Shown: one piece after another, positions 1 to 12,938 of the stretch | Numbering within the stretch: position 1 is the first letter of the stretch | Layout: every line of letters starts with the position of its first letter | Assembly (NCBI GenBank): GCA_022749755.1 | Contig: CM040446.1 | Span: 11,184,367 to 11,248,366 of the forward strand | Source of the DNA: Azadirachta indica | Taxonomy: Eukaryota; Streptophyta; Magnoliopsida; Sapindales; Meliaceae | DNA length: 64,000 nucleotides | Direction: 5' to 3' | Translations under genes and position numbers: made by a program | Notes under the pieces: generated by a model | Seen by the model: the letters and a program-made list of their open reading frames with translations, nothing else | Told to the model about the DNA's origin: nothing | The model's database searches: none

Positions 1-1140
1 TTTTATTTTTTTCAATTAAAAAACTTGAATCATGATTAAATTAAATAAAATAAAAAGATGGCATGAAAGGATGTACCTTGCATTTATCTAGGACGTGTGA
101 TATAGTATCATAAATTTTGTATTTTTTTAATTTTTTTTTATTAAGAAACTTGAACCATAATAACATAAAATATATTTTTTTTAAATTGTAAAATTCTTAC
201 AATAATTACAAAATAACATAAAATATGAAAGTCAAACTTGTCACAACCGCATGGGCTAGCCAGATTCTCTTCGCAGGAGATAATACAGAGGTTGAAATAA
301 ATTAAAATCTCCTGCTTCATATCTCTGTATGATCCCTTCTCCTACATAATTTTTTAAATTATTTATAAATTATTAAATTTATATATTTTAATAAAATTAA
401 ATATAATATGTAAATTAATTATGATATATTAATTATTATTTTAAATTTGATTTTAATCCGTATATAAATTTAATGATTTATAAATAGTATAAAAAATTGT
501 GAATAATTAAAGTACTATTAACTTCTTAATTTTGTACAACTTCTCATATAATTTATAAAATACTATATCTAAATCACTGTATTTTAATTACAATACATTA
601 ATTGCATAGATAAATTATATTAAAAATATTTAACTATAATAATTTATAAATAATGTATGAAATGAGTTATCACGAATCCCATGTATATAATTAAAAACAT
701 GGTTTGAGTTTGAATATAAAAGAGTTAATTATATTTTTTAACACAACATAAATAAATAAATAACTCTAAGAATTCAGCGTGTCCCTATATCCATCGTTAC
801 ACATTTCCGTGTACTATTCTTCAACGTCACCTCCATCGTCCAGAAGAAATGAAGGAAACACCCAAAACGGCAGTGTTTTCAAAACCGGGCCGCCTTTCCA
901 ATTATGCAGTTTCAAAAGTTTACCTGTTTTGTCTCTTTATTTCACGCCAGACCCCAGCCTGGCACCACCAATTTACAACAAAGCCCTCGACTATTTATAG
1001 ATTTTACTCATTTAATAATATTCCTATTTATTTACAATTTTCTTTTAATTAATTTAAATTAAATCAAAATTTTCCATCACCTTCTGCCTCCGCTCCACAT
1101 TCTCTTTCTCCTAATCATGATAGTTGTGTTCTCTGCATGA
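1..1140. other. AT-rich upstream region of DGAT1
   Basis: No gene is supported here. The first 200 bases hold two loosely similar T-rich stretches, each followed by a 'gaaacttgaa'-like core (about 1-60 and 123-185), which suggests an old tandem duplication. The short open frames at 779-1052 overlap each other, match no family I know and lie directly upstream of the DGAT1 TATA box, so I treat them as chance. The rest is simple AT-rich sequence. Confidence 0.6.
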
Positions 1141-1146
1141 ACTCTC

Positions 1147-1154
1147 TATAAATA
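1147..1154 (+). promoter_or_regulatory. Probable TATA box of DGAT1
   Basis: TATAAATA lies about 200 bases before the DGAT1 start codon. It is followed by a CT- and GA-rich leader (about 1200-1340), which is usual for plant 5' untranslated regions. The inferred transcription start is near 1180. No intron is needed in the leader. Confidence 0.55.
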
Positions 1155-1355
1155 ACTGTGCACACGCTGACAGATGTCGGTACAGTAACTCGTTAAAAGT
1201 AAAAAGCTTTAGAAAGAAAAAAAAAAGGAAAGAACTCTCTTACTCTCTCTAGAGTCATCTCTCGTTGATTTGATTTTTGATTTATTTCTTCTTTGTAAGC
1301 TGCTTCTGCTATACAAATTATTCGTTCCGTTAATTGTATCTATAATTGATTCTCA

Positions 1356-4300
1356 ATGGCGATTTCGGACTCACTTGATAGTATAAGAGGCGCCACCGCC
1401 ACCGCCACAGTGACCGACTCCGATCATAATTTTTCGCTGCGAAAGAGACCTGCCTCCTCGGCAGCAATTAGAGATACTAACGTCGGGGAACTGGATAATT
1501 CCGTCAATGGCCAGGCTACGGCAGTTGAAGCGCCGACGGAATCGGCCAATTCCATGGCTAGGAACGGACAAAAAATCGGAAACAGTGAGAATCGCGGAGG
1601 ACACGATATTAGATTCACGTATCGGCCGTCTGTTCCGGCTCATCGTAGAATTAAAGAGAGTCCTCTTAGCTCCGATGCCATTTTCAAACAGGTAGCTAGT
1701 TATTTTCTTTAATTAATTATAAAAAATTTGTTCAAGTTCTTTTCTTTTAAGAAAAGAATTATGTGACGTGATAATTTATTAATTTGATTTTTTCATATTA
1801 TAGCAGAGTCATGCAGGGCTATTCAATCTATGTATAGTAGTGCTTGTCGCCGTTAACAGCCGGCTTATCATTGAAAATTTAATGAAGGTTGGTGCCATAC
1901 AATTATGAAACAACATACCGTTTTAAGGTTCATTTTTCGAATTGACTCGTTGCTGTTTTTGCTGTCTTTGCAGTATGGCTGGTTAATTAAGACTGGTTTT
2001 TGGTTTAGTTCAAAATCATTGAGCGATTGGCCCCTTCTTATGTGTTGGTAATGAACTAATTATTAGGCAACATCATGGTTTGCGTTTCATATCTAAAGTT
2101 CTTTTGTTTAACATGAAGTAAAAGTTTGTGTTTGAATTATGGTTTCTTTTGCAGTCTTACTCTCCCGATTTTTCCACTTGCCGCCTTTCTAGTTGAAAAG
2201 TTGGTGCAACGAAATTGTATATCTGAATCTGTAAGTGACTCAAGTATTACTGTTGCACAATTGATTTTCAATGAGTTTGAATTGTAACCATGTTGATATC
2301 TGGGGTTTAGTACTTGTGTTTATTTTAATCATAGAAATGCTGTGGCAGATATTTTAAGAGAATAACAAGACACAAAGTCCTGAACACTGTAATTTCATAT
2401 TGCAGGTTGTTGTTTTGCTTCATGTAATCATCACTACAGCTGCAGTTATATATCCAGTCCTTGTGATTCTCAGGTGAGTTCATTTTCCAGTGAGTTTTTC
2501 ATTTGAATTTTATTTAGACCTGAATTTGTTATTTATCAAAAGGTTGTCTGTTTAGAGTAATTGTAGGAATTAATTATGAATTCAATTGCACCAAATCTTT
2601 CATTCATAATCTAGAAGAATCTTGTATAATAATTGGAGGGTTCAGGAGTGGGAGGATTTTTATGACGTTCTGGCAACCACAACTTGTAACTCAGCGAATT
2701 GCTTGATGTTGTAGTTGATTGTTGTTGCCAATATTGTATAAATCTGCACAAAAGAATGAGAAGGTAACAAGGAAATTGGAAAAGCAAGTTGGAACTATGA
2801 AAGGTTTAAATAAAATGGTTCAAGATAATAAAGTCACTTGGGAATTGGAGATACAAGTTGGAAATCTGAAAGGTCTAGATAAATGGCTTAAGATAAGAAA
2901 GTCACTTGGGAATTGGAGATAAAAGTTGGAAATCTGAAAGGTTTACATAAATGGTTAAAGCTGTACAAATTTTTGACTCCAAAATTAATTTCTTTCATTC
3001 ATTTTCCTTCATTGCTACTGTTTAATTGTGAAAATTTTCATTGATTCACAGACTTTGACTGTTGCAGGTGCGACTCTGCTTTCCTATCTGGTGTTACATT
3101 GATGCTCTTTGCTTGCATTGTGTGGTTAAAGTTGGTGTCTTATGCTCATACTAACTATGACATGAGAGCACTTGCCAAGTCGGTTGAAAAGGTATTGTGA
3201 CGTTTGGCTAAAATAGCTAGCCTATAACTGTTGTAAATAAAATTTTGCTTAACATTTGTTCATAACAGCTGGGAATTGTTAAAATGTGGCCAGAAATTCA
3301 TGCACTATGATCACCATATTGCTCTTAGGTCTTCTTATATAACATCTTAGAATTAAAACTTCCATTCTCTCTTCCTCTCTCCACTCTCTCTTTATCTAAA
3401 TTTCACGGAGGTTTCATCTTGTGCAATAATATCCTTTGACAGGATAATGAAGTAAATTCTTCTTCCTTATTCATTTAACAAGGTCTTGTTGTGGTTTTAG
3501 GGGGACGTTCCGTCTGGTTCTCAAAATGTAGATTATTTGTACGATGTTAGCTTCAAAAGTTTGGCTTACTTCATGGTTGCTCCAACATTATGTTACCAGG
3601 TAATATCAAGTTTCTTATATAAATGAATTGAGGAACTATTACCTGCTGACAGGTTCAAATGATTTGTATTGGTATTTATGGGTTATGTCGTCTTTTTGAC
3701 CTTTTAGCTTATGCTACTACTTAATTATGAGACAGTTTATAATATTTTATGTATCGCAAACATATAAGTGTCAGGTTGATTGTTAATTGTTTGTTGAGAA
3801 ATTGTTTAAATATCATTATTTGTGTACTGCAGAGCTTCTTCTTTATATGTGTTACATGGATTTGGAATGCTGTCTGTAATGTTGTGTATGTCATATTGTG
3901 GTTGTTATGATAAACAAATTCTTACCTTGTCTTTTAAAAGAATTGCAGTAGTTAAGAATGTTCTAATATATAGAAGTTATCTACAGAATATGCTTTGAGT
4001 AATATTTTTATCACTGAGCCGGTACTTCTGCTTTTCTTTTTTTTTTTTGGCAAATCTCATGTGCTTGTTACCGTTGCCTGGACAAGATAATGCCTCTTTG
4101 TTTTGGGATAGTTTATGATCTTCAGTTCTCATTTATTTTTATTTTTTCCCTTGACATTTGTTTGCTTATATTTGTCTTAAATACCCTGCTTTTATGTTCG
4201 CATAATTCATGTATTATGATATTATTATGACGTAGTTATAACAATCTCTCATTTTTATTGTAGCCAAGTTATCCTCGTACAGCTTATGTACGGAAGGGTT

Positions 4301-7300
4301 GGGTGGTTCGTCAGCTTGTCAAGCTAATAGTCTTTACAGGAGTTATGGGATTTATAATAGAACAAGTAAGTAGTAATTAGTTGATGCTGTAGTGCTAGTT
4401 TGACCTTTTCTTCTTTTCTTTTTTTCTCCTGGTTTTGGGAGAGGTACAGGGATTCTGATTTGGTTTATTGTTATAATTCTGCAGTATATCAATCCCATCA
4501 TTCAGAATTCACAACACCCTTTGAAAGGAAACCTTTTATATGCCATAGAGAGAGTTTTGAAGCTTTCAGTTCCAAACTTATATGTCTGGCTCTGCATGTT
4601 CTACTGCTTTTTTCACCTCTGGTGTGTTTTCTCTTCTTAATTAGAGCAGCATTGTCTTTCTTCTGTCTCTTTTACAAAATTTCAGTGCTTATAAAACTTT
4701 CTTTGTTTTTTCTGTTTCTAGTTGTATCATGGATACTTCTGTAGCTGTAATTCCAGTTAATTTTGTATGCATGCTTCATTAGATCATTTTTATGTGGGAG
4801 ACTAGTCATATCAATATTCTTATTTGTGCACATGTAGTTCAGTTGGCTGCATTATAGTGTGCATTATTGGTTGACTGAAATGTTAAGCATAGTAAATTCA
4901 CCCATGATGTCACTTTTTCTGTAATTGGTTCTTACCTTAACTGTTCAAATAACCTGGATGCATCATTTACTTTCTTTCGACAAAAGTTCCTTTTGTTATA
5001 TTCTGTTTCTTGGGGCGTAATATAGGGCACAAAGATCTGTCTGTTTCTCTTTCTCTCTCTCTCTCTCTCTCTCACCCTTGGGTCTGGCTTATATGTTTGA
5101 TGATGTACATCAATCCAGTAGTCTCCAAATTATAATATCATGTTTATTCAAGGTGTGCTTTTCTTGCAAATATATTTGCTGATACAGGCTAAACATACTT
5201 GCTGAGCTGCTTCGTTTTGGTGATCGTGAGTTCTACAAGGATTGGTGGAATGCACAAACTGTTGAGGAGGTAGGTCCTAGATCATGTGGAGCATTTTCCT
5301 TGGATTATTTATTTCAACACTATTGCTAAATTTTTAACTAAGGAACTCTGTGTTTTGCATGCACTTCCTTGTTCTGTGGCTGTTACAGTACTGGAGAATG
5401 TGGAATATGGTACGATTCTTTATTCAAATTGCTGTTCTTTTCCATCAACTCTTATGTGTATGATCCTCAGGGTGTATTGTTAATTTTCTCCAGCTGATTA
5501 TGATTTTATGAATCTACTTAGCCATGAAATGGCTGTAACTTGATAGCATATATTACCTTTTATGTATACACACACACACACACACACACATATAAGAATT
5601 TACCAATATTTGGATTCATTAGATTTAACATCCAATTTTTGTATAACTATTTTTTAATTTATTTATTTTAAAGATGCCTTCTTTCATATACATAACTTTT
5701 AGGTCTTTAACTGCTTATTGATTCTTTGATGGAATTTTTTTCGCAGCCTGTTCACAAATGGATGGTTCGGCATATCTATTTTCCATGCTTACGGCATGGG
5801 ATACCTAAGGTAAATTGTCCTTTTTGTGCACCTTATTTGTAAAAGCTTTAGCCTATAACTGTTGGAGTAAAAGCACATCTTACTAAAATACAAGGAACTG
5901 GAGGTTATAAACAATAACTTTGAGACATCTTTGAGCTGACAATGATCCGTATCCATATGTGTTGAGAAACCCATAAACCCAAAAGTTTAAATTTATAGCA
6001 AAAGCAGAGAATAGTATTCAATTTCTAAATATGCCCCCTTGGTTAACTTCACTTAGAATTCCATGTCGAGGAATCACTAATAATTTTTATTTGTCGTAGT
6101 GTCAATCAACAATCAGATTTTGTAACAATTATTAATTTTGAATCCATTTGATTTTGTTTTCCTTATTCAGGGAGTTGCCATTGTTATTGTCTTCTTTGTC
6201 TCGGCCATATTCCATGAGGTATGTTGCATTGTTTTAGTGTTATATAACACCTTTAGTTTTCTCCAATGTAAAATTTTCTGGGATCAGTCACCTTGTGCTG
6301 GTAGAAATACATTTTTAACTATTTATTATAATTTTTGTGGAATATCTGTTGACATTGTGACTTGTTCAGAGAATCTAATCTGATTTAGTACACGTACCAT
6401 ACAGTGTTATTTGTCACGAGATGCAAAATCAATCATTTCATGGGGAAATTTATCACTTTTTACTTACATAGGGATATGCATTAATTATGAATTGGATTTT
6501 ACAAATTCACAACAAATCACTCAAACGGGTGAAAATGTTATTGGTTATGAAATTGGACAGGAGAATTACTGGCAGGCAGCTGTGTCCTGTGATTATCTAA
6601 TGCATTTGAATTATTCAAAAGGGTGACATGGGTGTAATGCCCAGTTATCAGGTCCTAGTTCCTACATTTGGCAGTTATATTACCCAAACTCTATGGATTG
6701 AATTTTTCTCATGGAAATCACTCATGAGCCCTTGGGAAGGAGCAATAGGCTTTCCACCCTCTGGTGTTTTCTCCTTTAGGATCATACCTAGCCAAACCTT
6801 CATCTTCTGTCTGTTCAAAGTTGGAGAAGCCTGCTTCATCTACATGATTGTAAGTAATTGTAGTAGTGATAGGGTATTAGTGTAGTTTGTAGCTACAAGT
6901 GTATCTAATAATGTTTTATGGTACAATTTTTTTTTACTTGTTTGATGAATATAATGTATTACAGTGCTAGTTAAAGTTGTTGCTTATGTGGGCATAAACT
7001 CTGATTTTTCACAGTTATGCATTGCCGTTCCTTGCCACATTTTCAAGTTATGGGCTTTTATTGGAATTATGTTTCAGGTAAGATTGTAATGATTTCTTCT
7101 CTTTATTAGGATATTGGATCTCTTTTGAAATCTAGTGTGCTATAATTAAAGTGGACAATTTCATTGTACCCATTCCCCCCAAGCAAGAAATTACATAGAA
7201 TAATAGTAAGGGAAGAGTAAAGTTAACTAGTTAGCGCTGATTTTTCCATTGGTGTATCCAGAATTAATATTCACTTTGAGATTTAATTATGGTTGTTCAT

Positions 7301-7924
7301 CATCATTATTATTTGAATCAGGTCCCCTTGGTCTTGATCACTAATTATCTGCAAAATCGGTTCAGAAGCTCTATGGTATGTTTTACTTCTAATAAGATTC
7401 TTTCAACCTTTACTTAAGCCTAATTCATTCATCAGCATTCAGTTTCCATTCAACATTAAAGCTTCACTTGGGATTGAGATGTTGTGGCTTTAAAGTCAGA
7501 GTTGCTTTGAGATGAATCAAAAGATGTCAAATATTAGTTGAAAAGTTAGTGGTTGTTACTAAAAGTTGGTGTTTATCAATCTCTTCTTCAGCTTCGTTTT
7601 CAAAGTTAAAGTAAAAGACAAGAGTACCGAACGAAGCCCAAGTTATTGTTAAACTTATATGTATCTAAAGTGTGGCTGGACTGGAATTCATTTGAACTTT
7701 TAGCAAATGGCTATAGTGCATACTCTTCGCTACTTCAGATGTATCATTTGATTATGCAAATGTGGACTCAAGTATGTGTTGGATACTTGTTCCATTTAAT
7801 TAATTTTTTTTGTGTTTCTTTCTTCTGCCAGGTGGGAAATATGATCTTCTGGTTCATTTTCTGCATTTTTGGTCAGCCTATGTGCGTGCTTCTGTACTAC
7901 CATGACTTGATGAATCGTGGATAG
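1356..7924 (+). CDS. DGAT1: Diacylglycerol O-acyltransferase 1 (DGAT1), 16 exons
   Basis: Acyl-CoA:diacylglycerol acyltransferase of the MBOAT family. It performs the last step of triacylglycerol synthesis in the endoplasmic reticulum. Exons: 1356-1691, 1807-1887, 1974-2047, 2155-2230, 2406-2473, 3068-3191, 3501-3599, 4264-4365, 4485-4621, 5188-5269, 5389-5409, 5747-5809, 6171-6218, 7015-7077, 7322-7375, 7832-7924. All introns are GT..AG and the phases join to 1521 bases, or 506 residues, the usual plant length. Residues 1-110 form the hydrophilic N-terminal domain with an arginine-rich patch. Several hydrophobic membrane segments follow. The acyltransferase signature FYKDWWN is at 381-387 and the catalytic histidine is H436 in the segment ending IFHE. 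The C-terminus YYHDLMNRG is typical of the family. Exon 11 is a 21-base microexon coding YWRMWNM. Exon 1 carries the whole soluble domain. Confidence is very high. Confidence 0.96.
2760..2966 (+). repeat. Three-copy minisatellite (unit about 68 bp) in DGAT1 intron 5
   Basis: Three successive copies of a purine-rich unit with a core like 'cttgggaattggaga' and 'agttggaaatctgaaagg' begin near 2760, 2830 and 2898. Copies two and three are nearly identical and the first is more diverged. The array happens to stay open in one frame for 67 codons, but it lies inside an intron bounded by good splice sites and is not part of DGAT1. Confidence 0.75.
5050..5073. repeat. (TC)n microsatellite in DGAT1 intron 9
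   Basis: An uninterrupted run of TC dinucleotides within the intron between exons 9 and 10. Confidence 0.85.
5567..5590. repeat. (CA)n microsatellite in DGAT1 intron 11
   Basis: A perfect run of about 12 CA units between the 21-base microexon and exon 12. It is a candidate polymorphic marker. Confidence 0.85.
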
Positions 7925-9040
7925 AAAAACTAAATAAACTTCCAGCTCCTGCAATATCTGAATGCATCAATGAGAAATGCTCTCAACAGTGAAATTGTGG
8001 TAGATCCGTTGCTTCTTCTACAGGCTAACTACATTTACAGTGCAGCGTACATGCATGGTGCTGTTCTGATTCAAAATTTGATGTGATGCTGCTTCCTGCT
8101 ATGGTAATGATATGTTTCATCATGAAATATGTGTGTATACGGGTTTCACAAGTGAATTTTTGCCGATATGATGGAATATACAAAAGCAATTTTGAAAGTT
8201 ATGATTTAAGTGGGTGTATATGTTGCCCATGGCACGATAGTGGAGGTCTAATTCAAATTCATGCTGATGGATTTTGAGTTCCCAAAATGTACATGATTTA
8301 CGAAGATGAATCTCTAGCTGATTGTCTTTTTTTTTTTTTTTTTTAATTTTCAGTATTGATTGGGATGTGATTTCAAAGATTTTGAGTCCACATGATAACA
8401 CGTGATAATTTTTAAAACGTGTATCAGCAGTAGCATAGCTGGAGATTTGGAAGCGTGGACTCAGGTAGCTAAACAATTCACTCTGTTGTTACTTTGAGAG
8501 ACACGTTTAACATGATGTTTGTGGTCCCTCTCTGTCAACCACGCTCGGAAATTGAAATAGCTAAGAATATGGTTACCTTAAGTTACATTCCCCGTTAATT
8601 TTCGTTTTGGTCTTATGAAGTTGACTTCATACCATTTGTTTAGTTAAGATAATGGGTTATACTTACAATGTGAAAAGCCTTTATTAAGTATCATAATACT
8701 TTTCTATTTGAAAGGATGATTTATATTTTCTTTTGTCAATGTCTAACATCTAGTGTTTTATAACTTCACGTAATGGAAATGCAGCAGAATACACATATAA
8801 CGTGTCAAATTATCAACGGTTTAAACGCGTATAATATGCTAATTAAAATCAGTTTAACAATAATATTGTTAGTTTTATTACAAAAATTAATAAACAGAAA
8901 AAGATAATAAAGATGATGAAATACTCGAATAAAAAGTTGGTATTGTTCCAAACATTATTGTGGATTTATCAAATAAACATTATTATAAATATCAACATAA
9001 GTAATAATTAAACATAAAATTTTACTAAGTCTATAACTGT
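7925..9040. other. DGAT1 3' region and intergenic DNA
   Basis: The first 300-500 bases after the stop are probably the DGAT1 3' untranslated region. Open frames at 8083-8277 (+) and 8120-8476 (-) are low-complexity and match nothing. A T-run of about 18 bases lies near 8328-8344. From about 8500 to 9040 the DNA is AT-rich with no gene seen. Confidence 0.55.
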
Positions 9041-9236
9041 TTCACCTGCTTCAATATGACTCATTGAAGGACCCTTCTCTAACCTAAACAGAAGATCATC
9101 GTAATCTTACGGACACAGAAATTTAATGAAATCAGAATTTTATAGAATAAAAGAAAATTTTATTAATGTATATAATCATACAGCCTTAATAGTTTATGCT
9201 TATACACTCTTGATGGTCCCCGAATAAGGCCATCTG

Positions 9237-9244
9237 TTTATATA
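9237..9244 (-). promoter_or_regulatory. Possible viral TATA box followed by poly(A)-like signal
   Basis: The minus strand reads TATATAAA here. An AATAAA-type signal on the same strand follows about 75 bases later (9159-9164). A promoter closely followed by a poly(A) signal is the layout of the terminally redundant region in pararetroviruses. In AT-rich DNA both motifs could be chance. Confidence 0.3.
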
Positions 9245-10950
9245 TTTACAATTGAACTAGACAGATTTCAAAAGCTTTGAAATCCACAAACTTCAACTTA
9301 TTTCAAATCCAAAAGGATAAGAAACTTACATTTAGACAGTATTCGTCTTTAATAACTATTTTTCCTAAAAGTAATAAAAGTTAACTTTACTTTTATTACT
9401 TAAAAGTTAAAAAATTATAAAGAAAAAATACAAAGATTATAAATAAGTAATTATCACACTAGGGTCTAAAGTCTTCTATGTGTCTCTTTCTTTTTATAAC
9501 AATTAACACATGCTTTTTAATTTTGTCTAACGTTAAGTAAAATTGTCAGCAAAATCTAAACCCTTCGCATATCAATTGTCTTCATCCGCCTTTTGGTAGA
9601 CTTGACACTGGTGTCATTTCTTTATATCTCCACTTGTTGTTCTAATCCATTACAGAACTAGTTTTACCAGTTATTTTGTCTCTTGCTGCAAGTTTTAAGT
9701 GTCTAAATTTTCTGTTTTGAATACGTCAAGGAAAACTTGCAACTACTCCTTATTCTGATTAAAGAACTAACTATTCATTATAGCATAATCTTTTCAAATG
9801 ATTACAATAATACCATTATAGATGTGTGTTGAATAAGTAATTACTCTAATTTTTTCCTAACCATCACGAATCTAAACACGTGTCGATTAGTCCAGTCCTT
9901 AAGGTAAAACAACTTGAGCTTTTTGTAAACCTTTTTCGCCGATTAAGAAATTTTCTTTAGTGACCCACCAATGTACCATGGCTCTCCTGCAAAAAATTCT
10001 CAAATCTGTAAAAGTAAAATATTATCGCTTTCTTGGATTGTAGAAGTGATACAGCATGTGAAGTGATTAATCCTTCTCTTTAGCACACACAAAACTTGTT
10101 TAACCTCATCTGATAACTCAAGATGTGTTAATGCTTCATGTACCTCAAGTTCGCGAAAATCAACCGAACCTTTTCTCACCAGTTCAAAGCATAATCCCGA
10201 TAAGAAAACTTGCCATAGGATGAATAGCTCAATCAAATTATTTGAATAAATCATCAATATTTTAGTAACAAGTAATGATTTTTCTAATCCATAATCTTTA
10301 ATAACTCGTTCAAGGTTTTAAAGCGCACAATCTTTTCTACAACTTGCTTTGTAAGATATTTGTCCACCATTACTAACCTTTGAACCGTTTAGTATTAAAG
10401 ATAAGAAACAACCTTTTCTTTTTCTTCTTCAAGGTAGACTTTGTCTTCTTCAAGCGACGCGATTCTATCTGTTAGCTTATATAAGAGTTTTTTCATTTCA
10501 AAATAATCTTTTCCTAATACCAATGTAACTCGATACTAGGCCTCTAAGTCTTCTCATAATTGGTGACTTTGATAAGTTACCTTGAAATTTTTAGGAAATT
10601 CCATTAGTTTAAATGTTTAATCCAATTTTCCTTGAACAACAGCAACTGATATTTTCGAAGAATTCCTTCATGATTCATCAGAAATATCTTTCTGAGCAAA
10701 AGAAATTTCTTTCAAAATTCCTTTTCTTTCGGAAGAAATAGCATTCTTCTTTTCCACAAAACTCTTCTGCGTTTTCTCAACAATTTCTTTGCCTTTCTTT
10801 TTAGTACATTCAGAACAAACACATCCTAAAAGTTTACAATTCTAGCAAAGTGTCTGAGTTTTTTCAGAAGCCTCTGCCCTTGCTTGTTCTTTGGTCTCTT
10901 ATCGTTGAACCAATTTTGAAGGTCGTTCAGGATTTTGTTGATTCCTTTTC

Positions 10951-11220
10951 TCAACTTCTCAAACTCTCACATTTGCTTAAGTTTTTAAGGGACAATCTTT
11001 TCTCAAATGTTTGATCTTGTGACATTTTGAACATGAGAAAGGACTCATAGTTTTCTTGTCCATTACAGGTTACAAGACCTAAATCGTTTTTAGGCATGAA
11101 AAGAAAATCAGCAACAAGATTAGATTTACCAGATATAAATTCAAACTTGATTCTATATTTTGCAAACCAAGCTTCCAATCTAATCAATATATTCTTGTCA
11201 TCCTTTAAATTCAGATTCAC
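10951..11220 (-). pseudogene. Pararetroviral RNase H tail relic
   Basis: An 89-residue open stretch with the C-terminal RNase H signature of retroelements: LEAWFAKYRIKFEFISGKSN, then VADFL. In the virus the domain degrades RNA during reverse transcription. After about residue 50 the frame no longer matches the family, which marks a frameshift; the adjacent frame then carries the zinc knuckle. Confidence 0.65.
10992..11033 (-). pseudogene. CCHC zinc-knuckle remnant (coat-protein type)
   Basis: In a frame different from the RNase H relic that overlaps it, the minus strand encodes CSKCHKIKHLRKDC, a complete C-x2-C-x4-H-x4-C zinc knuckle as found in the nucleic-acid-binding part of pararetroviral coat proteins. 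Lysine- and glutamate-rich, helix-prone sequence follows toward 10400. The order RNase H then knuckle is noteworthy, because no knuckle is visible in the short gap between the movement protein and the protease. Confidence 0.6.
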
Positions 11221-11502
11221 AAAATTTTTTAAATATTTAAAATCTGTCTTTAAAGTAAATTCCTAACTAATAATAAATAGTTGAAATCTATCGATACAAT
11301 TTTTAACAGCCAAAACTTCCTTTTCATGCAGAGAATAATTTATTTTTGATGTTGAAAATCTACCCAATGGATATCTAACTATTTACTCGATACCATCCAA
11401 TCCTTTTGCCTTCAACACTCCTCCCTAATACAGATGAGAAATGTCACTTTTGACAATTAAGGATTCATCATCCTCAGGTGTCCTGAGTGGTTTCAAGGTT
11501 TT

Positions 11503-11658
11503 AGTGAGATCCTTCATTTTTAAGACACGTTCCATATCTTTCGAAATCCATTCTCAAGGAACCTTCTCACTAACCTTTTTAGTGAGATCCTTCGTTTTTA
11601 AGACATATTCTGTATCTTTCGAAGTCCATTCCTAAGAAACCTTCTCACTAACTTTTTT
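11503..11658 (-). repeat. 78-bp tandem duplication inside the pararetrovirus relic
   Basis: Two adjacent copies (11503-11580 and 11581-11658) both begin 'agtgagatcc' and share the 'tatctttcgaa' and 'aaccttctcactaac' type blocks. They differ at about ten positions, so the duplication is not recent. It lies between the polymerase box and the RNase H tail on the minus strand. The unit is a multiple of three. Confidence 0.8.
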
Positions 11659-11814
11659 CTTGAGACAATTTATAACTTCTGCGATATTTGGAACATATTC
11701 TTACATATAATTGGCCACACCAAGATACTATTGTAAATGTTTTCTATATTATTGTAAATGTTTTCTATCTTGAAGAGCATCGGGAAATTCCAACAATTTC
11801 TTCGAGATATGTTC

Positions 11815-12500
11815 TTAGAGTTGAATTCTTCCTTCACCTATCTCAACACCTAAGAATTTTACCTTAATTTGAAACCATTCTATCTTTCTCTTAGATAGAA
11901 TCATTCTTACAATTATAAATTTTTTTATCACCTTTTTAAGACCATAAGTATGATCTTCTAATGTTTTACTAAACATTAGAACACCATCTACATAGACTGC
12001 ATAGAAAGATGACAAGTTTGAAAATACCTTATCCATCTTTCTTTATAATATCAACGGTGCCTATTTTAATTCAAACAGCATAACCACCATTCAAACAAAA
12101 CCCTTCGGGTAAGTAAACGCCATCAAAGGTATGCATTCCTCTTTTATTTGAATTTGCCAAAATCCTAATTTTAAATTGAATTTAAAGAAATATTTTCCAT
12201 ACCTTGCCTTATTTATCAAGGTTGATTTGTTTGGAACTTTATAAGTATCGTTTATAGTTTTTCTATTCAACTACCTATAGTCGATTATAAATCTAACTTT
12301 ACCACGTTCTCTTTCTGCCCTGTTCATTACCATGAACGCAAGTGATGAATGAGGACTAAAACTAGGCCTTATCAACTTCTTTTCAAAATGTTTAGCTATT
12401 TGCTTACCAAATTCCTCCTCTGCATTAGGAGTATAAAGAAAAGATTTTGTTACTACAATATCCTTTTCCCTTTTTAATTTTAGTTAAGCAAATTCACCAT
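11815..12500 (-). pseudogene. Pararetroviral reverse transcriptase relic
   Basis: The upstream part (about 12250-12480) keeps finger-domain features such as a conserved EEEFGKQIAKHF-like stretch and a following VRFIIDYR core. The downstream open stretch at 11815-12036 holds the catalytic box, read here as YVDG where the family has YVDD, then the FLGVEIGEG segment at its end. Loss of the second aspartate together with several stops and frame breaks between these parts makes it inactive. It sits in the expected place after the protease. Confidence 0.75.
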
Positions 12501-12938
12501 TTTCCTCTCATAATTTTAATAGTTAATCATCAAAACATGGAGCTAATTTTCCTTTAAAAATTTGAATCAGGCTTTCCACTTTACCATTCGAAACCTTTAA
12601 ATAGCTTTGAGTTTTTCTTTTCTTTTATCACTTTTATTCATGCACGTAGATATCTTACTCATCGCATAAGATGGATAAAGTTTTGAAAAAACACTCTATT
12701 CTCATCTTGCTTAAAGTTTTTAAGCCACCATTTGTTTTTCTCAGAACATCGAAAAACAATATAACTTTCCTCTTCAACCTTTTTCTAAGGGCGAAAACCA
12801 TTTTATACCTTAGAAATATTAGTTTTAACAAGAATGGGAATTTTATGATTTGCCAGAATAATATGATCATTATCCTGAACAAACAGTCTAACTTTCGATT
12901 GATTGCATAGGAAGTTATTACCTAGAATAAAATCTGTT

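Noticed and set aside
2719..2922. 67-codon open frame inside DGAT1
   Set aside because: It is the minisatellite in intron 5, and flanking splice sites and protein continuity exclude it.
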